From NCBI GenBank assembly GCA_023245565.1, contig JAHFKB010000014.1, positions 1 to 23,401 of the forward strand: 23,401 nt of DNA, written 5' to 3'. Below the pieces are notes generated by a model. That model was not told where the DNA came from. It was given only the letters and a program-made list of their open reading frames with translations, and ran no database searches. A program made the translations under genes and the position numbers. Origin of the DNA: an archaeon. GTDB taxonomy: Archaea; Nanobdellota; Nanobdellia; SCGC-AAA011-G17; GW2011-AR18. Every line of letters starts with the position of its first letter. Position 1 is the first letter of the stretch. Positions 1-7,948 of the stretch are shown here, piece after piece.

Positions 1-1
1 T

Positions 2-739
2 GCTAAGGGTATTGAAGGTAATGCTGATAGTGAAAAATGTAAGAATCAAGTTTGTTGTTCAATAACTTCAATGATAAATGCTCAAACTTCTTATGTTATG
101 TTAGATACTAATGTTTGTGCAAGTAAAGGTTTTGAAGTTGATATTGAAAATTGTGCAGAAAAGCCAGAATTTTTAGCAATAAAGAATTTTGATTCTTTGG
201 CTGCTCTTACACAAATTCTTCCTTTAGGTAGTAGAGATTTTGGAGTTGATGGTCAAGGCAATAAATTAAAAAGTGGTTGTGAATTAATTGATCCTAATAA
301 GGGCGATGATGTTAAAGATTTATTATTGAGTGGAGGAATTGGAACTCCAGAAATATCAGGTAGTATGTTTTGTCAAGCTCAAGGTTATGATGTATGTGAT
401 AGTGTATGTTATAAAATTGGTGAAGAATGCAAAGAAGATAAATGTAATCAACAAGTATATCTTAAGGGAAATATTTTAGTAAATTGTTGTCAAATAGAAT
501 CTAAATTATTTTCTAATTCATGGGCTCAAGCTAGAGTTGTAGGTGTTGGTAAAGATCAATTAGATAATGCACAATTATTTACTAATTTGAGAGTTGGTGG
601 ATTTGTATTAGGAAATATTCAGGCTAAACAAGCTCCTCAAGCTAAACCTAATGTTGGATTTATTGCTGGTTTTAGTAATTTCTTTGGATTTGGTAATGCT
701 AAAGCTAAGCTTGATAGTAGTCCTATGCCTCCTACTTAA
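2..739 (+). CDS. Cysteine-containing, probably secreted protein (3' part only; open at left edge)
   Basis: The reading frame is open from base 2 to the TAA at 737-739, so only the C-terminal 245 residues are visible; the first in-frame ATG (71) is internal. Family not recognised. Near the edge the frame encodes KCKNQVCC, then a Tyr, then two spaced cysteines. This CC-x19-C-x11-C arrangement recurs in the proteins at 7949, 9417 and 17967. A second partial copy (EDKCNQQVY...LVNCC) follows about 100 residues later. The C-terminal 80 residues are cysteine-free and rich in Gly, Phe and Ala, ending SSPMPPT. No C-terminal membrane helix is visible. By similarity of composition and module to the signal-peptide-bearing genes downstream, it is probably exported, but its N-terminus lies outside the window. 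The gene converges on the cyclase gene with only 2 bases between stop codons. Confidence 0.75.
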   Translation, partial: AKGIEGNADSEKCKNQVCCSITSMINAQTSYVMLDTNVCASKGFEVDIENCAEKPEFLAIKNFDSLAALTQILPLGSRDFGVDGQGNKLKSGCELIDPNKGDDVKDLLLSGGIGTPEISGSMFCQAQGYDVCDSVCYKIGEECKEDKCNQQVYLKGNILVNCCQIESKLFSNSWAQARVVGVGKDQLDNAQLFTNLRVGGFVLGNIQAKQAPQAKPNVGFIAGFSNFFGFGNAKAKLDSSPMPPT

Positions 740-741
740 TT

Positions 742-3700
742 TTATTTTAATATTTCTATTTGTTTTTTGTAATTTAATGATATTTCTCTATTCCCTCTTT
801 TTTCTTCTAATTTACTTATAGCTTCCAATATTTCAATCTCTTCATTTTTCATCTCTAAATCATAATAAGATATAACTTTTAATGCTTTTGAAAACTCATA
901 TCTTGCTTCTTTTAATTCTCCTTTTTTTCTTAGAGCATTTCCTTTTGTTTTGAAACTACATGCTAAAATATTCCAAATAAATAAATTTTCAGAATAATAT
1001 ATTGCTTTATCTGCATACTCTAATGCTGATTCATATTCTCCAACCCTACAATAACAATCAGCAATTGCTTCAAAAGTTCCAGAAATTCCCCCACCAATTT
1101 TTCTTTCCCAATTATCTTCTTTTAATTCTCCCTTTATATTTTCTATTGTTTTTAATAATAAATTAAGACCTTTTTCTGGAAAATTAAGTCTTCCATATAA
1201 TATATTTGCATGAACTTGTGATATCCAGAGATAATAATTAATTTCTTTTTGATTTATTGCATTTTGAGCAGCTTCATCTAATTTTTTTAATCCTTCTTCA
1301 TATTTGTTTGTAAAACACAATGCTCTTCCTAAACACATTAATGCTTTGTATTCATCATATTCTCCTTTGTAAATTTTAGATGCTTTATCTGAAATTTTTA
1401 AAATTTCTTCATATTCTTTTTCTTCTCTAACTTTTGCGTGCTTTATTACAGTATTTGTTAATAATAATCTCCCATATTTTTTTCTATCTTCTTTATTATT
1501 GTGTTCAGAAGCAGCTAAAGTTACTTTTTCTAAAATTTCATTAGGTATTGTTGCTGGATCTAATAAACTATAAATATAATTATATCCACAATTTACAAAT
1601 TTATTTCTTATATTTTCATTATCTAGGTTTGCATTCATAAAATAATATGCTTCTAGATATTTGTCTTGTGATCCTTCAATACTTAATGCAATTTCTGTGA
1701 ATTTCTCTTTTCTTTCATCTGGTGGCATTGAATTATATAATGCTTTTCTTAATAGTGGATTTGATAATTGATTATTTTCATCTAGAAATCCTTCTGTTTG
1801 CAGTTTTTTTGTTTCTATTGTTTCAATTCTAACATCAAAGTCTTTTGGTGATGATAATAATGATAAAGTTTGTAATTTCTTTTTTGTATCTTGATTTAAT
1901 TTATCTACTCTTATCATCATTATTTCTTCTATTGTTTCTGGAAGTTCTTCATCAAGTTCTAGAGATGTTTTTCCTTGTTTAGCTGCTTTTACAATTTCAG
2001 AAATAAATAAAGGATTTCCTTTTGATATTCTTAATATTCTATCTAAGTCTTCATTTCTAAAGGTATTATATTTATGTACTTCCAATGCTATTGCTTCTGC
2101 AAATTTTTTCCCTTCTGTGTAAGATAATGGTTTAATATTTTCTATTTTACTTCCATTGATTCTTTGTGAACTTGAAGATGCAATTATTGTTGAGTTTCCT
2201 TCTATTATATCATTACTTATTCTTGAAATTAATGATAAACTTTTTTCATCTGCATGTTCTAATTTATTTATTATATATATAGATTGATTTTTTCTTACTA
2301 ATTCTTTTATTTTTGGTATTGCTGATTCTATATTACTTGTGCCTAAAATTTTATACAATTCTTCATTTGATTTAATTTCTAATTTTGCTTTTAGTATTTC
2401 AGTTATTAAATAATAAGGAGATTCAGAATATATTGGTGAACATTCTGTTTCTATTACTCTTTGTTCTTTAATGGATTTAGAGATTCTATTTACAAATCTA
2501 TCTTTACCAGATCCTAATTCTCCAATTATTTCTATAATTTCACCATAACTTTTTGTTTTATATCTTTTATCAATATTTTTGAGAAGTTTTTCTTCTAGAT
2601 CTTTGTATAAAATATATTTATCTTCTGTTTTTTCTCTTGTGAATGAATTGAATATAAAAATTTTTACTTTATCTTTTTTACCTCTAAGTTCTTCTAGGTC
2701 TAACTTATTGAAGATTGCTTCATTTCTAACTTTTTCTTCTATTGTTTCACTTACTAATGTTTCACTATTATTCCTTTTATTACTAATTTCTTTTATTCTT
2801 GCTGCAGTATTAACTGCATCACCCATAATTGTTGGTCTTCCACATACTTTTCCATAGAATACTTCTCCTTGATTTAATCCTATACCTTCTAAAATTAATT
2901 CTCTTGATCTAAACTCAGATTGAATTTGGCATAATACTTCTAGACAAATTTTTGCTGGATTTTCTTGAGTAAATGGTGCTCCAATATTTATTAGAGTTCC
3001 TTTAGATTTTAATTTATCTATAAATCCTACTTTTGTTCTTTCTGTTATTTTTTCTAATTCTGGAAATGCTTCTTTTATTTTTTTTGTAAATTTACTTGGA
3101 TCTTCTAAAGCAGAACAAATATCTAAGAACATAATACTTGGATGAGAAATACTATTTTGTATGTTTGTTCTGGCAAATTCTGGAAGAAATGATAAGCTAT
3201 ATTTATCTTCAATTGGGGTAAAAAATTCTTCTTTGACTAAATTAAATTTACTAAGGTCTACAATATAATAATCATCAATTTTACTTGAATCACCTATTTG
3301 AAAATCTGAAACTAAATTTTTACTTGATTTTTTCTCTATTTTATATGCTTGATTAATTCCTGACCCATCTGTATAATAAATTCTTCTACCATTACTATTT
3401 ACAATTGTTTCATATAATGTTCCTTGTGAAATTCCTATGTCAATAGATAATCCTTCTTTTTCATGATCTCTAGAATCATCTAATGTTGTTTTACAAAATG
3501 ATAATGCATTTGGAAGTTCTTCAAAACTAGCTAAAACAGCATCACCTTCTATTGCAATTATATTTCCACCATAATTTATAGCATTTAATGTTATTGGCTT
3601 TACTACTCTATTAATTGCTGTTGCTATTTTTTCTGCTGCTCCTCTTCCAGTTTTTAATCTTTCAGTTAGTGCAGTGAATCCACTTACATCTGCGAATATT

Positions 3701-3789
3701 ATGAATTGATTGGTTAATCTATAATTTTCTTCTAATTCTTTTCTATATTTTATTACATTACTAGGAATTGCTAATTGAAGGTCTTCCAT
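742..3789 (-). CDS. Soluble adenylyl cyclase-like protein: two cyclase homology domains + STAND-type ATPase + TPR region
   Basis: 1015 residues. CHD1 (about 29-190) has both metal-binding aspartates: D34 in FADVSGFT and D83 in IEGDAVLASF. The adenine-selecting Lys position (K95 in human sAC) aligns with A79. CHD2 (about 215-385) has lost its own metal aspartates but keeps T320, N327 and R331 in TIMGDAVNTAARI, the complementary half-site used in sAC. One composite site is therefore expected, with the substrate lysine missing. Next comes a STAND-like NTPase (about 420-690). Its Walker A is GELGSGKD (423-430, Asp where Ser/Thr is usual), and the Walker B position reads NK (508-509) before LEHADEKSL, where the family has DD. 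The remaining 300 residues are helical TPR-like repeats. Cyclic nucleotide synthesis (cAMP or cGMP) is inferred from family; activity is uncertain because of the missing lysine. It is the only minus-strand gene, with its own TATA box and apparently no leader. Confidence 0.85.
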   Translation of the reverse strand: MEDLQLAIPSNVIKYRKELEENYRLTNQFIIFADVSGFTALTERLKTGRGAAEKIATAINRVVKPITLNAINYGGNIIAIEGDAVLASFEELPNALSFCKTTLDDSRDHEKEGLSIDIGISQGTLYETIVNSNGRRIYYTDGSGINQAYKIEKKSSKNLVSDFQIGDSSKIDDYYIVDLSKFNLVKEEFFTPIEDKYSLSFLPEFARTNIQNSISHPSIMFLDICSALEDPSKFTKKIKEAFPELEKITERTKVGFIDKLKSKGTLINIGAPFTQENPAKICLEVLCQIQSEFRSRELILEGIGLNQGEVFYGKVCGRPTIMGDAVNTAARIKEISNKRNNSETLVSETIEEKVRNEAIFNKLDLEELRGKKDKVKIFIFNSFTREKTEDKYILYKDLEEKLLKNIDKRYKTKSYGEIIEIIGELGSGKDRFVNRISKSIKEQRVIETECSPIYSESPYYLITEILKAKLEIKSNEELYKILGTSNIESAIPKIKELVRKNQSIYIINKLEHADEKSLSLISRISNDIIEGNSTIIASSSSQRINGSKIENIKPLSYTEGKKFAEAIALEVHKYNTFRNEDLDRILRISKGNPLFISEIVKAAKQGKTSLELDEELPETIEEIMMIRVDKLNQDTKKKLQTLSLLSSPKDFDVRIETIETKKLQTEGFLDENNQLSNPLLRKALYNSMPPDERKEKFTEIALSIEGSQDKYLEAYYFMNANLDNENIRNKFVNCGYNYIYSLLDPATIPNEILEKVTLAASEHNNKEDRKKYGRLLLTNTVIKHAKVREEKEYEEILKISDKASKIYKGEYDEYKALMCLGRALCFTNKYEEGLKKLDEAAQNAINQKEINYYLWISQVHANILYGRLNFPEKGLNLLLKTIENIKGELKEDNWERKIGGGISGTFEAIADCYCRVGEYESALEYADKAIYYSENLFIWNILACSFKTKGNALRKKGELKEARYEFSKALKVISYYDLEMKNEEIEILEAISKLEEKRGNREISLNYKKQIEILK

Positions 3790-3810
3790 TTAGTTAAATG
3801 AAATAAAATT

Positions 3811-3820
3811 CTTTATAAGT
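3811..3820 (-). promoter_or_regulatory. TATA box of the cyclase gene
   Basis: On the minus strand the sequence reads ACTTATAAAG, centred about 26 bases before the ATG at 3789. Archaeal transcription starts roughly 22-27 bases after the TATA box, so the mRNA is predicted to begin at or next to the start codon. Confidence 0.6.
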
Positions 3821-3905
3821 TTTGTGTAATTAAACTACTATAAAGTGATGGTATTATTATGATAACAAAAGTTTTAAATATTGTATTATGTTTTGAATTT
3901 TATGG

Positions 3906-3913
3906 TTATAAAA
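3906..3913 (+). promoter_or_regulatory. Possible TATA box before the GC-rich palindrome
   Basis: TTATAAAA, about 22-29 bases before the GC-rich segment at 3926-3955. It would place a transcription start inside or just before that segment, separate from the valS promoter further downstream. In such AT-rich DNA a chance match is possible. Confidence 0.35.
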
Positions 3914-3925
3914 TCTAATTTAGTT

Positions 3926-3960
3926 CTCGTGGTGGCTTAGCCAGACTGGCTTAGCATTGT
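3926..3960 (+). ncRNA. GC-rich near-perfect palindrome; candidate structured RNA or operator
   Basis: Bases 3926-3955 are about 60% G+C in flanks near 20-25%. Bases 3935-3955 form two 10-base arms, GCTTAGCCAG and CTGGCTTAGC, around one central A; the arms pair at 9 of 10 positions with one T:T mismatch. The same stretch is also a direct repeat (TGGCTTAGC twice). It is followed by a T-run (ATTGTTTT). It lies between two divergent promoters, so it could be a small hairpin RNA or a dyad operator controlling cyclase and/or valS. The first half resembles a tRNA D-arm (TGGCTTAGCC...GG), but no matching 3' tRNA half lies nearby. Confidence 0.35.
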
Positions 3961-3972
3961 TTTAAATAAAAG

Positions 3973-3982
3973 TTTTTATAAA
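3973..3982 (+). promoter_or_regulatory. TATA box of valS
   Basis: TTTTTATAAA, centred about 26 bases before the valS ATG at 4004. No Shine-Dalgarno sequence is present, so a leaderless transcript covering valS and the aRF1 gene is likely. Confidence 0.6.
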
Positions 3983-4003
3983 TAATATTTAATGTGATAA
4001 ATT

Positions 4004-6379
4004 ATGGAAAATAATACTTATGATTTTAAAGCTGTAGAAAAGAAATGGAGAGAATTTTGGGAAACTCAAGGTATTTACAAATTTAATCCTAAATCTAAGG
4101 CTAAAATCTATTCTGTTGATACTCCTCCTCCTACTATTTCTGGAAAAATGCATATTGGCCATGCATTTAGTTATTCACAACAAGATTTTGTTGTTAGATA
4201 TCACAGAATGAAAGGTGAAAATGTATTTTATCCTTTTGGAACTGATGATAATGGTTTACCTACTGAAAGATTAGTTGAAAAATTGAAAAATGTAAAATCA
4301 ACTAAAATGCCTAGAAATGAATTTGTTGCTTTATGTGAAAAAACAATTAAGGAAATCAAAAATGATTTTGTAAATGATTGGAAAATAATTGGAATGAGTT
4401 GTGATTTTTCAAAAACTTATTCTACAATTGATAAACATTGTATAAGAACTTCTCAAATGTCTTTTATTGATTTATTTAAGAAAAAATTAGTTTATCAAAA
4501 TGAAGATGCAACTATGTGGTGTGTTCAATGTCAGACTGCTATAGCTCAAGCTGATCTTGAAGATAAAGAAAGAGAAGGAAAATTAAATTATATTAAAGCT
4601 GAAGTCGAAGGTGGAGATAGTATAACTTTTGCTACAACTAGACCAGAACTTATGATGTCTTGCATTGCTATTTCTGTTCATCCTAATGATAAAAGATATA
4701 AAAAATTAATTGGTAAAAAAGCAATAATACCTGTTAGTGGAGTTAAAGTTCCAATAATTGCTGATGATTTTTCTAAAATTGAATTTGGTACTGGCGCAGT
4801 TTATTGGTGCCCTTATGGTGATATTCATGATTTACAATTTGTAAGAAAACATCCTGAACTAAATGTTGTTCATATTATGAATAAAGATGGAAGATTAAAT
4901 GAGAAAGCTGGAAAATATAATGGAATGAATGTTAAAGAAGCTAGAGAAAAAGTTTTAGAAGATTGGAAGAATTCTGGAGCTTTAATTAAGCAAGAAATTT
5001 TAAAACAAAATGTAAATGTTCATGAAAGATGTGGAACTGAGATTGAGTTTTTAAGTACAAGACAATGGTTTATAAAAATTTTAAATAATAAGAAAAAATT
5101 TATTGATGCTGGTAAAAAAATTAATTGGTACCCTGATCATATGAGATTAAGATATGAGAATTGGATTAAAGGATTACAATGGGATTGGTTAATTTCTAGA
5201 CAAAGACATTTTGGAGTTCCATTTCCAGTTTGGTATTGTAAAAAATGTAAAGATGTTATTGTTGCAGATGAAAAATATTTACCTATTGATCCTTTAGTTG
5301 ATAAACCTAAGAAAAAATGTAAATGTGGATCTAATGAATTTGAAGGTGAGAAAGATGTAATGGATACTTGGGCTACATCTAGTGTTACTCCTGAGATAAT
5401 TTTTAATTGGACTAAAGATGGAGTTTATGATTTTGATTTTAAGAAGATTTATCCTTGTAGTTTAAGACCTCAAGCTCATGATATAATAAGAACTTGGGCA
5501 TTTTATACAATAGTAAAGGGAATTTATCATACAGGAAAAAATCCATGGCAAAATATTGTAATTTCTGGACATGCTTTAGATCCAAAAGGTGAAGCTATGC
5601 ATAAATCTAAAGGCAATGTTGTTGAACCTGCTGAAGTTTTAAATAAATATCCTGCTGATGCATTAAGATTTTGGGCTGCTGGTTCTAAATTAGGAGATGA
5701 TTTAAGATATTTAGAAAAAGATCTTACTACAGGACAGAAAACTGTAAATAAATTATGGAATGCTGTAAGATTTGCTAAATTACATTTAGGAAATTATAAA
5801 TTAAAAAAAGTTAAATTAAATATTGTAGATGAATGGATATTGTATAAATTAAATCAAGTGATTAAATCTTGTAGTGATGCTTTTGAAGTTTATGATTATA
5901 GTAAAGCAAAAGCTAGTGTAGAATTATTTTTCTGGAAAGATTTTTGTGATAATTATTTAGAACTAGTAAAATATAAATTATATTCTGAAAAATTAGATAA
6001 TGATAAAGAAAGTGCTTTGTATACTTTGTATACTTGTTTACTTTCAATATTAAAATTATTTGCTCCTATAATGCCTTATATCACAGAAGAGTTATATCAA
6101 GATTTATTTAAAGATCATGAAAAATTAAAAAGCATTCATATTAGTTTATGGCCTTTATTAGATATTAAATTAGATAAAGATTCATTTAAGATTGGAGAAG
6201 AACTTTTACAAGTTGTAAGTTTTGTTAGACAAGAAAAATCTAAAAATTCAAAATCTTTAAAAGAACCTCTTAAACTATTAGTTGTGGATAAAATTTTAAA
6301 AGATGTTGAGAAAGATTTAATTGCTGTTACTCATGCTGAGAAAGTTGAATATGGAAAGGGATTAAAATTAGAGTTTTAA
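4004..6379 (+). CDS. valS: Valyl-tRNA synthetase
   Basis: 791-residue class Ia aminoacyl-tRNA synthetase that activates valine and charges tRNA-Val in the cytosol. The HIGH signature is exact at 50-53 (within PPPTISGKMHIGHAF), and the KMSKS loop reads MHKSKG at 532-537. The editing (CP1) domain between them contains the characteristic TTRPELM motif. Cysteine pairs WCVQC (about 172) and CKKC with CKC (about 414-445) look like zinc knuckles. The anticodon-binding helical domain follows (WNAVRFA, about 585 onward). The protein is shorter than typical archaeal ValRS (about 860-890), mainly at the C-terminal end, which fits a reduced genome. The start is supported by the TATA box 26 bases upstream. 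The aRF1 gene begins two bases after the stop, so the two are surely co-transcribed. Confidence 0.96.
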   Translation: MENNTYDFKAVEKKWREFWETQGIYKFNPKSKAKIYSVDTPPPTISGKMHIGHAFSYSQQDFVVRYHRMKGENVFYPFGTDDNGLPTERLVEKLKNVKSTKMPRNEFVALCEKTIKEIKNDFVNDWKIIGMSCDFSKTYSTIDKHCIRTSQMSFIDLFKKKLVYQNEDATMWCVQCQTAIAQADLEDKEREGKLNYIKAEVEGGDSITFATTRPELMMSCIAISVHPNDKRYKKLIGKKAIIPVSGVKVPIIADDFSKIEFGTGAVYWCPYGDIHDLQFVRKHPELNVVHIMNKDGRLNEKAGKYNGMNVKEAREKVLEDWKNSGALIKQEILKQNVNVHERCGTEIEFLSTRQWFIKILNNKKKFIDAGKKINWYPDHMRLRYENWIKGLQWDWLISRQRHFGVPFPVWYCKKCKDVIVADEKYLPIDPLVDKPKKKCKCGSNEFEGEKDVMDTWATSSVTPEIIFNWTKDGVYDFDFKKIYPCSLRPQAHDIIRTWAFYTIVKGIYHTGKNPWQNIVISGHALDPKGEAMHKSKGNVVEPAEVLNKYPADALRFWAAGSKLGDDLRYLEKDLTTGQKTVNKLWNAVRFAKLHLGNYKLKKVKLNIVDEWILYKLNQVIKSCSDAFEVYDYSKAKASVELFFWKDFCDNYLELVKYKLYSEKLDNDKESALYTLYTCLLSILKLFAPIMPYITEELYQDLFKDHEKLKSIHISLWPLLDIKLDKDSFKIGEELLQVVSFVRQEKSKNSKSLKEPLKLLVVDKILKDVEKDLIAVTHAEKVEYGKGLKLEF

Positions 6380-6380
6380 A

Positions 6381-7901
6381 ATGGATTCAAAACAACAATT
6401 TAAAATTAGAAAATTTGTAAACGAGTTAAAACAATATAGAGGAAGACATACTGAATTTGTTTCAGTTTATATCCCTGCAGGTTATGATATTATTAAAATT
6501 ATTCAACACTTATCTCAAGAACAAGGAACTGCTTCTAATATTCAAGATAAAACTACTAGATTAAATGTTCAGAATTCTTTAGAGAGAATGATAAGACATT
6601 TGAGATTATATCCTAGAACTCCTGAAAATGGTTTAGCTTCTTTTGCTGGTAATATTGCTTCACAAGAAGGCAAACAAGATATTCAAATTTGGAGTATTGA
6701 ACCACCTGTTCCTTTGGGAGTAAGAATGTATAGGTGTGATCAGACTTTTGTTTTAGGCCCATTAGAAGATATGATGCAGATAAATGAAGTCTATGGTTTA
6801 ATTGTTCTAGATAATAGAGAAGCTACAATTGGATTTTTAAAAGGTAAATCTATACAAATAATTAGAGATTTTAGTTCTTCTGTTCCTGGTAAAGTTAAAG
6901 TTGGTGGCTGGTGTTTAGAAAGTACTACTTCTGTCTTAATTCCAAATAATAATAGTACAGAGTTAATTTATTTGAATAAAGGAGATAATTTAATTTCATA
7001 TGATTTTAAAAATAAAAAACAAATTGTTTCTAAATGCACTAATATTTGGAAATCTAAGAAAAAAGCTTTATGTATTATTATTGGCGGATTCAATATTAGT
7101 AAAATTTTAACTATTGCAGAAAAACAAATATTTTCTTCTTTAGATCATTTATTTTTTGTTTATAATAAGGATAATATTATAGAAGTCCCAGCTTCAAAAC
7201 TAAAGTTTGGAGATTTATTACTAGGCTATAATATGAAAAAAGTTAAAGTTAAAGAAGTAATTAAAACTAATGAAGTTATAGATATGATAGATATAGAAAC
7301 TACTACTGGAAATTTTTTTGCAAATGGAATACTTGTCCATAATAGTCAACAACGTTATGCAAGATTAAGAGAAGAAGCTGCAAATGAATTTTACAAAAGA
7401 GTAGCTGAAGTTGTTAATGTAGAATTTGCTGCTGAAAAAGATCTTAAAGGAATTATAATTGGGGGGCCTGGGCCTACAAAAGAAACTTTTGCAAATGGTG
7501 ATCATATACATAATGAATTAAAGAAAAAAATTATATCTATTAAAGATATTACTTATACAGATGAACAAGGCTTGCATGAGTTAGTTGATAAATCTCAAGA
7601 TTCTTTAGCTGAAGCTGAGATTATGAAAGAGAAAGCAATAGTTGGTGAATTATTTACTTTATTATCTACAAATTCTGATAAAGTTATTTATGGTGCTAAT
7701 GATGTTGAAAAAGCTTTAGATTATGGTGCTGTTGATAAAATTTTATTATCTGAGAGTTTTTCTAAGATTGATCAATTTGAAGAAAAAGCAAATGCTATTG
7801 GTGCTAAAGTTTTTATTATAAGTACTGAGACTAAGGAAGGAAATCAGTTGAAAGAATTAGGCGGAGTAGCTGCAATATTGAGATATGCTTTAGAATTATA
7901 A
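6381..7901 (+). CDS. prf1: Peptide chain release factor aRF1 interrupted by a mini-intein; catalytic motif reads GGW
   Basis: 506-residue precursor; 362 residues after removal of the intein (178-321). Class I release factor reading stop codons and triggering peptidyl-tRNA hydrolysis. Domain 1 has TASNIQDKTTR, where the family has TASNIKS (NIQD at 53-56), and an intact YxCxxxF (YRCDQTF, 117-123). Domain 2 has the loop GKVKVGGW, then the intein, then SQQRYARLREEA. Aligned on GGQSxxRFxRL, the universal glutamine is Trp177. Domain 3 includes GIIIGGPGPTKE and ends GGVAAILRYALEL, typical of the family, but the zinc-binding mini-domain seems to be missing, which accounts for the short length (the family is about 410-420). 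No other GGQ occurs in the protein. YxCxxxF and the overall match argue against Pelota or VLRF1. It may be the genome's only aRF1 or a second paralogue; the window cannot decide. Confidence 0.93.
   Translation: MDSKQQFKIRKFVNELKQYRGRHTEFVSVYIPAGYDIIKIIQHLSQEQGTASNIQDKTTRLNVQNSLERMIRHLRLYPRTPENGLASFAGNIASQEGKQDIQIWSIEPPVPLGVRMYRCDQTFVLGPLEDMMQINEVYGLIVLDNREATIGFLKGKSIQIIRDFSSSVPGKVKVGGWCLESTTSVLIPNNNSTELIYLNKGDNLISYDFKNKKQIVSKCTNIWKSKKKALCIIIGGFNISKILTIAEKQIFSSLDHLFFVYNKDNIIEVPASKLKFGDLLLGYNMKKVKVKEVIKTNEVIDMIDIETTTGNFFANGILVHNSQQRYARLREEAANEFYKRVAEVVNVEFAAEKDLKGIIIGGPGPTKETFANGDHIHNELKKKIISIKDITYTDEQGLHELVDKSQDSLAEAEIMKEKAIVGELFTLLSTNSDKVIYGANDVEKALDYGAVDKILLSESFSKIDQFEEKANAIGAKVFIISTETKEGNQLKELGGVAAILRYALEL
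6912..7343 (+). mobile_element. Mini-intein (144 residues) in the aRF1 catalytic loop
   Basis: Residues 178-321 of the aRF1 precursor. The N-terminal block begins with Cys178 (CLESTTSVLIPN). A block B-like segment TIAEKQIFSSLDHLFFVY carries the SxxH that replaces TxxH. The C-terminal end is the classical NFFANGILVHN (His320, Asn321), followed by the +1 nucleophile Ser322. These are all the residues needed for standard class 1 protein splicing. There is no LAGLIDADG or HNH endonuclease segment, so it is a splicing-only intein that can no longer home by itself. The insertion point lies directly after the GG-Gln/Trp motif, in the most conserved stretch of the host protein, as is usual for inteins. 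Unspliced protein cannot have a working catalytic loop. Confidence 0.93.
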
Positions 7902-7916
7902 ATTTTTTAACACAAA

Positions 7917-7927
7917 CTATATATACT
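7917..7927 (+). promoter_or_regulatory. TATA box of the first secreted paralogue
   Basis: CTATATATACT, centred 27 bases before the ATG at 7949. It is shared with the promoter at 9386, including the following TAATTATT, showing that the promoter was duplicated together with the gene. Confidence 0.6.
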
Positions 7928-7948
7928 AATTATTTGATAATTATATTT

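Noticed and set aside
2579..2857. Plus-strand open frame inside the cyclase gene
   Set aside because: Low-complexity Ser/Leu/Phe translation complementary to a well-supported coding region; no promoter or family match.
6912..7343. Homing endonuclease inside the intein
   Set aside because: The 144 residues are fully used by splicing blocks; no LAGLIDADG, HNH or GIY-YIG motif is present.
6381..7901. The aRF1 gene as a Pelota, Vms1 or VLRF1 relative
   Set aside because: It has the TASNIxx motif, YxCxxxF, GGPGPTKE and the typical C-terminal end of true aRF1.
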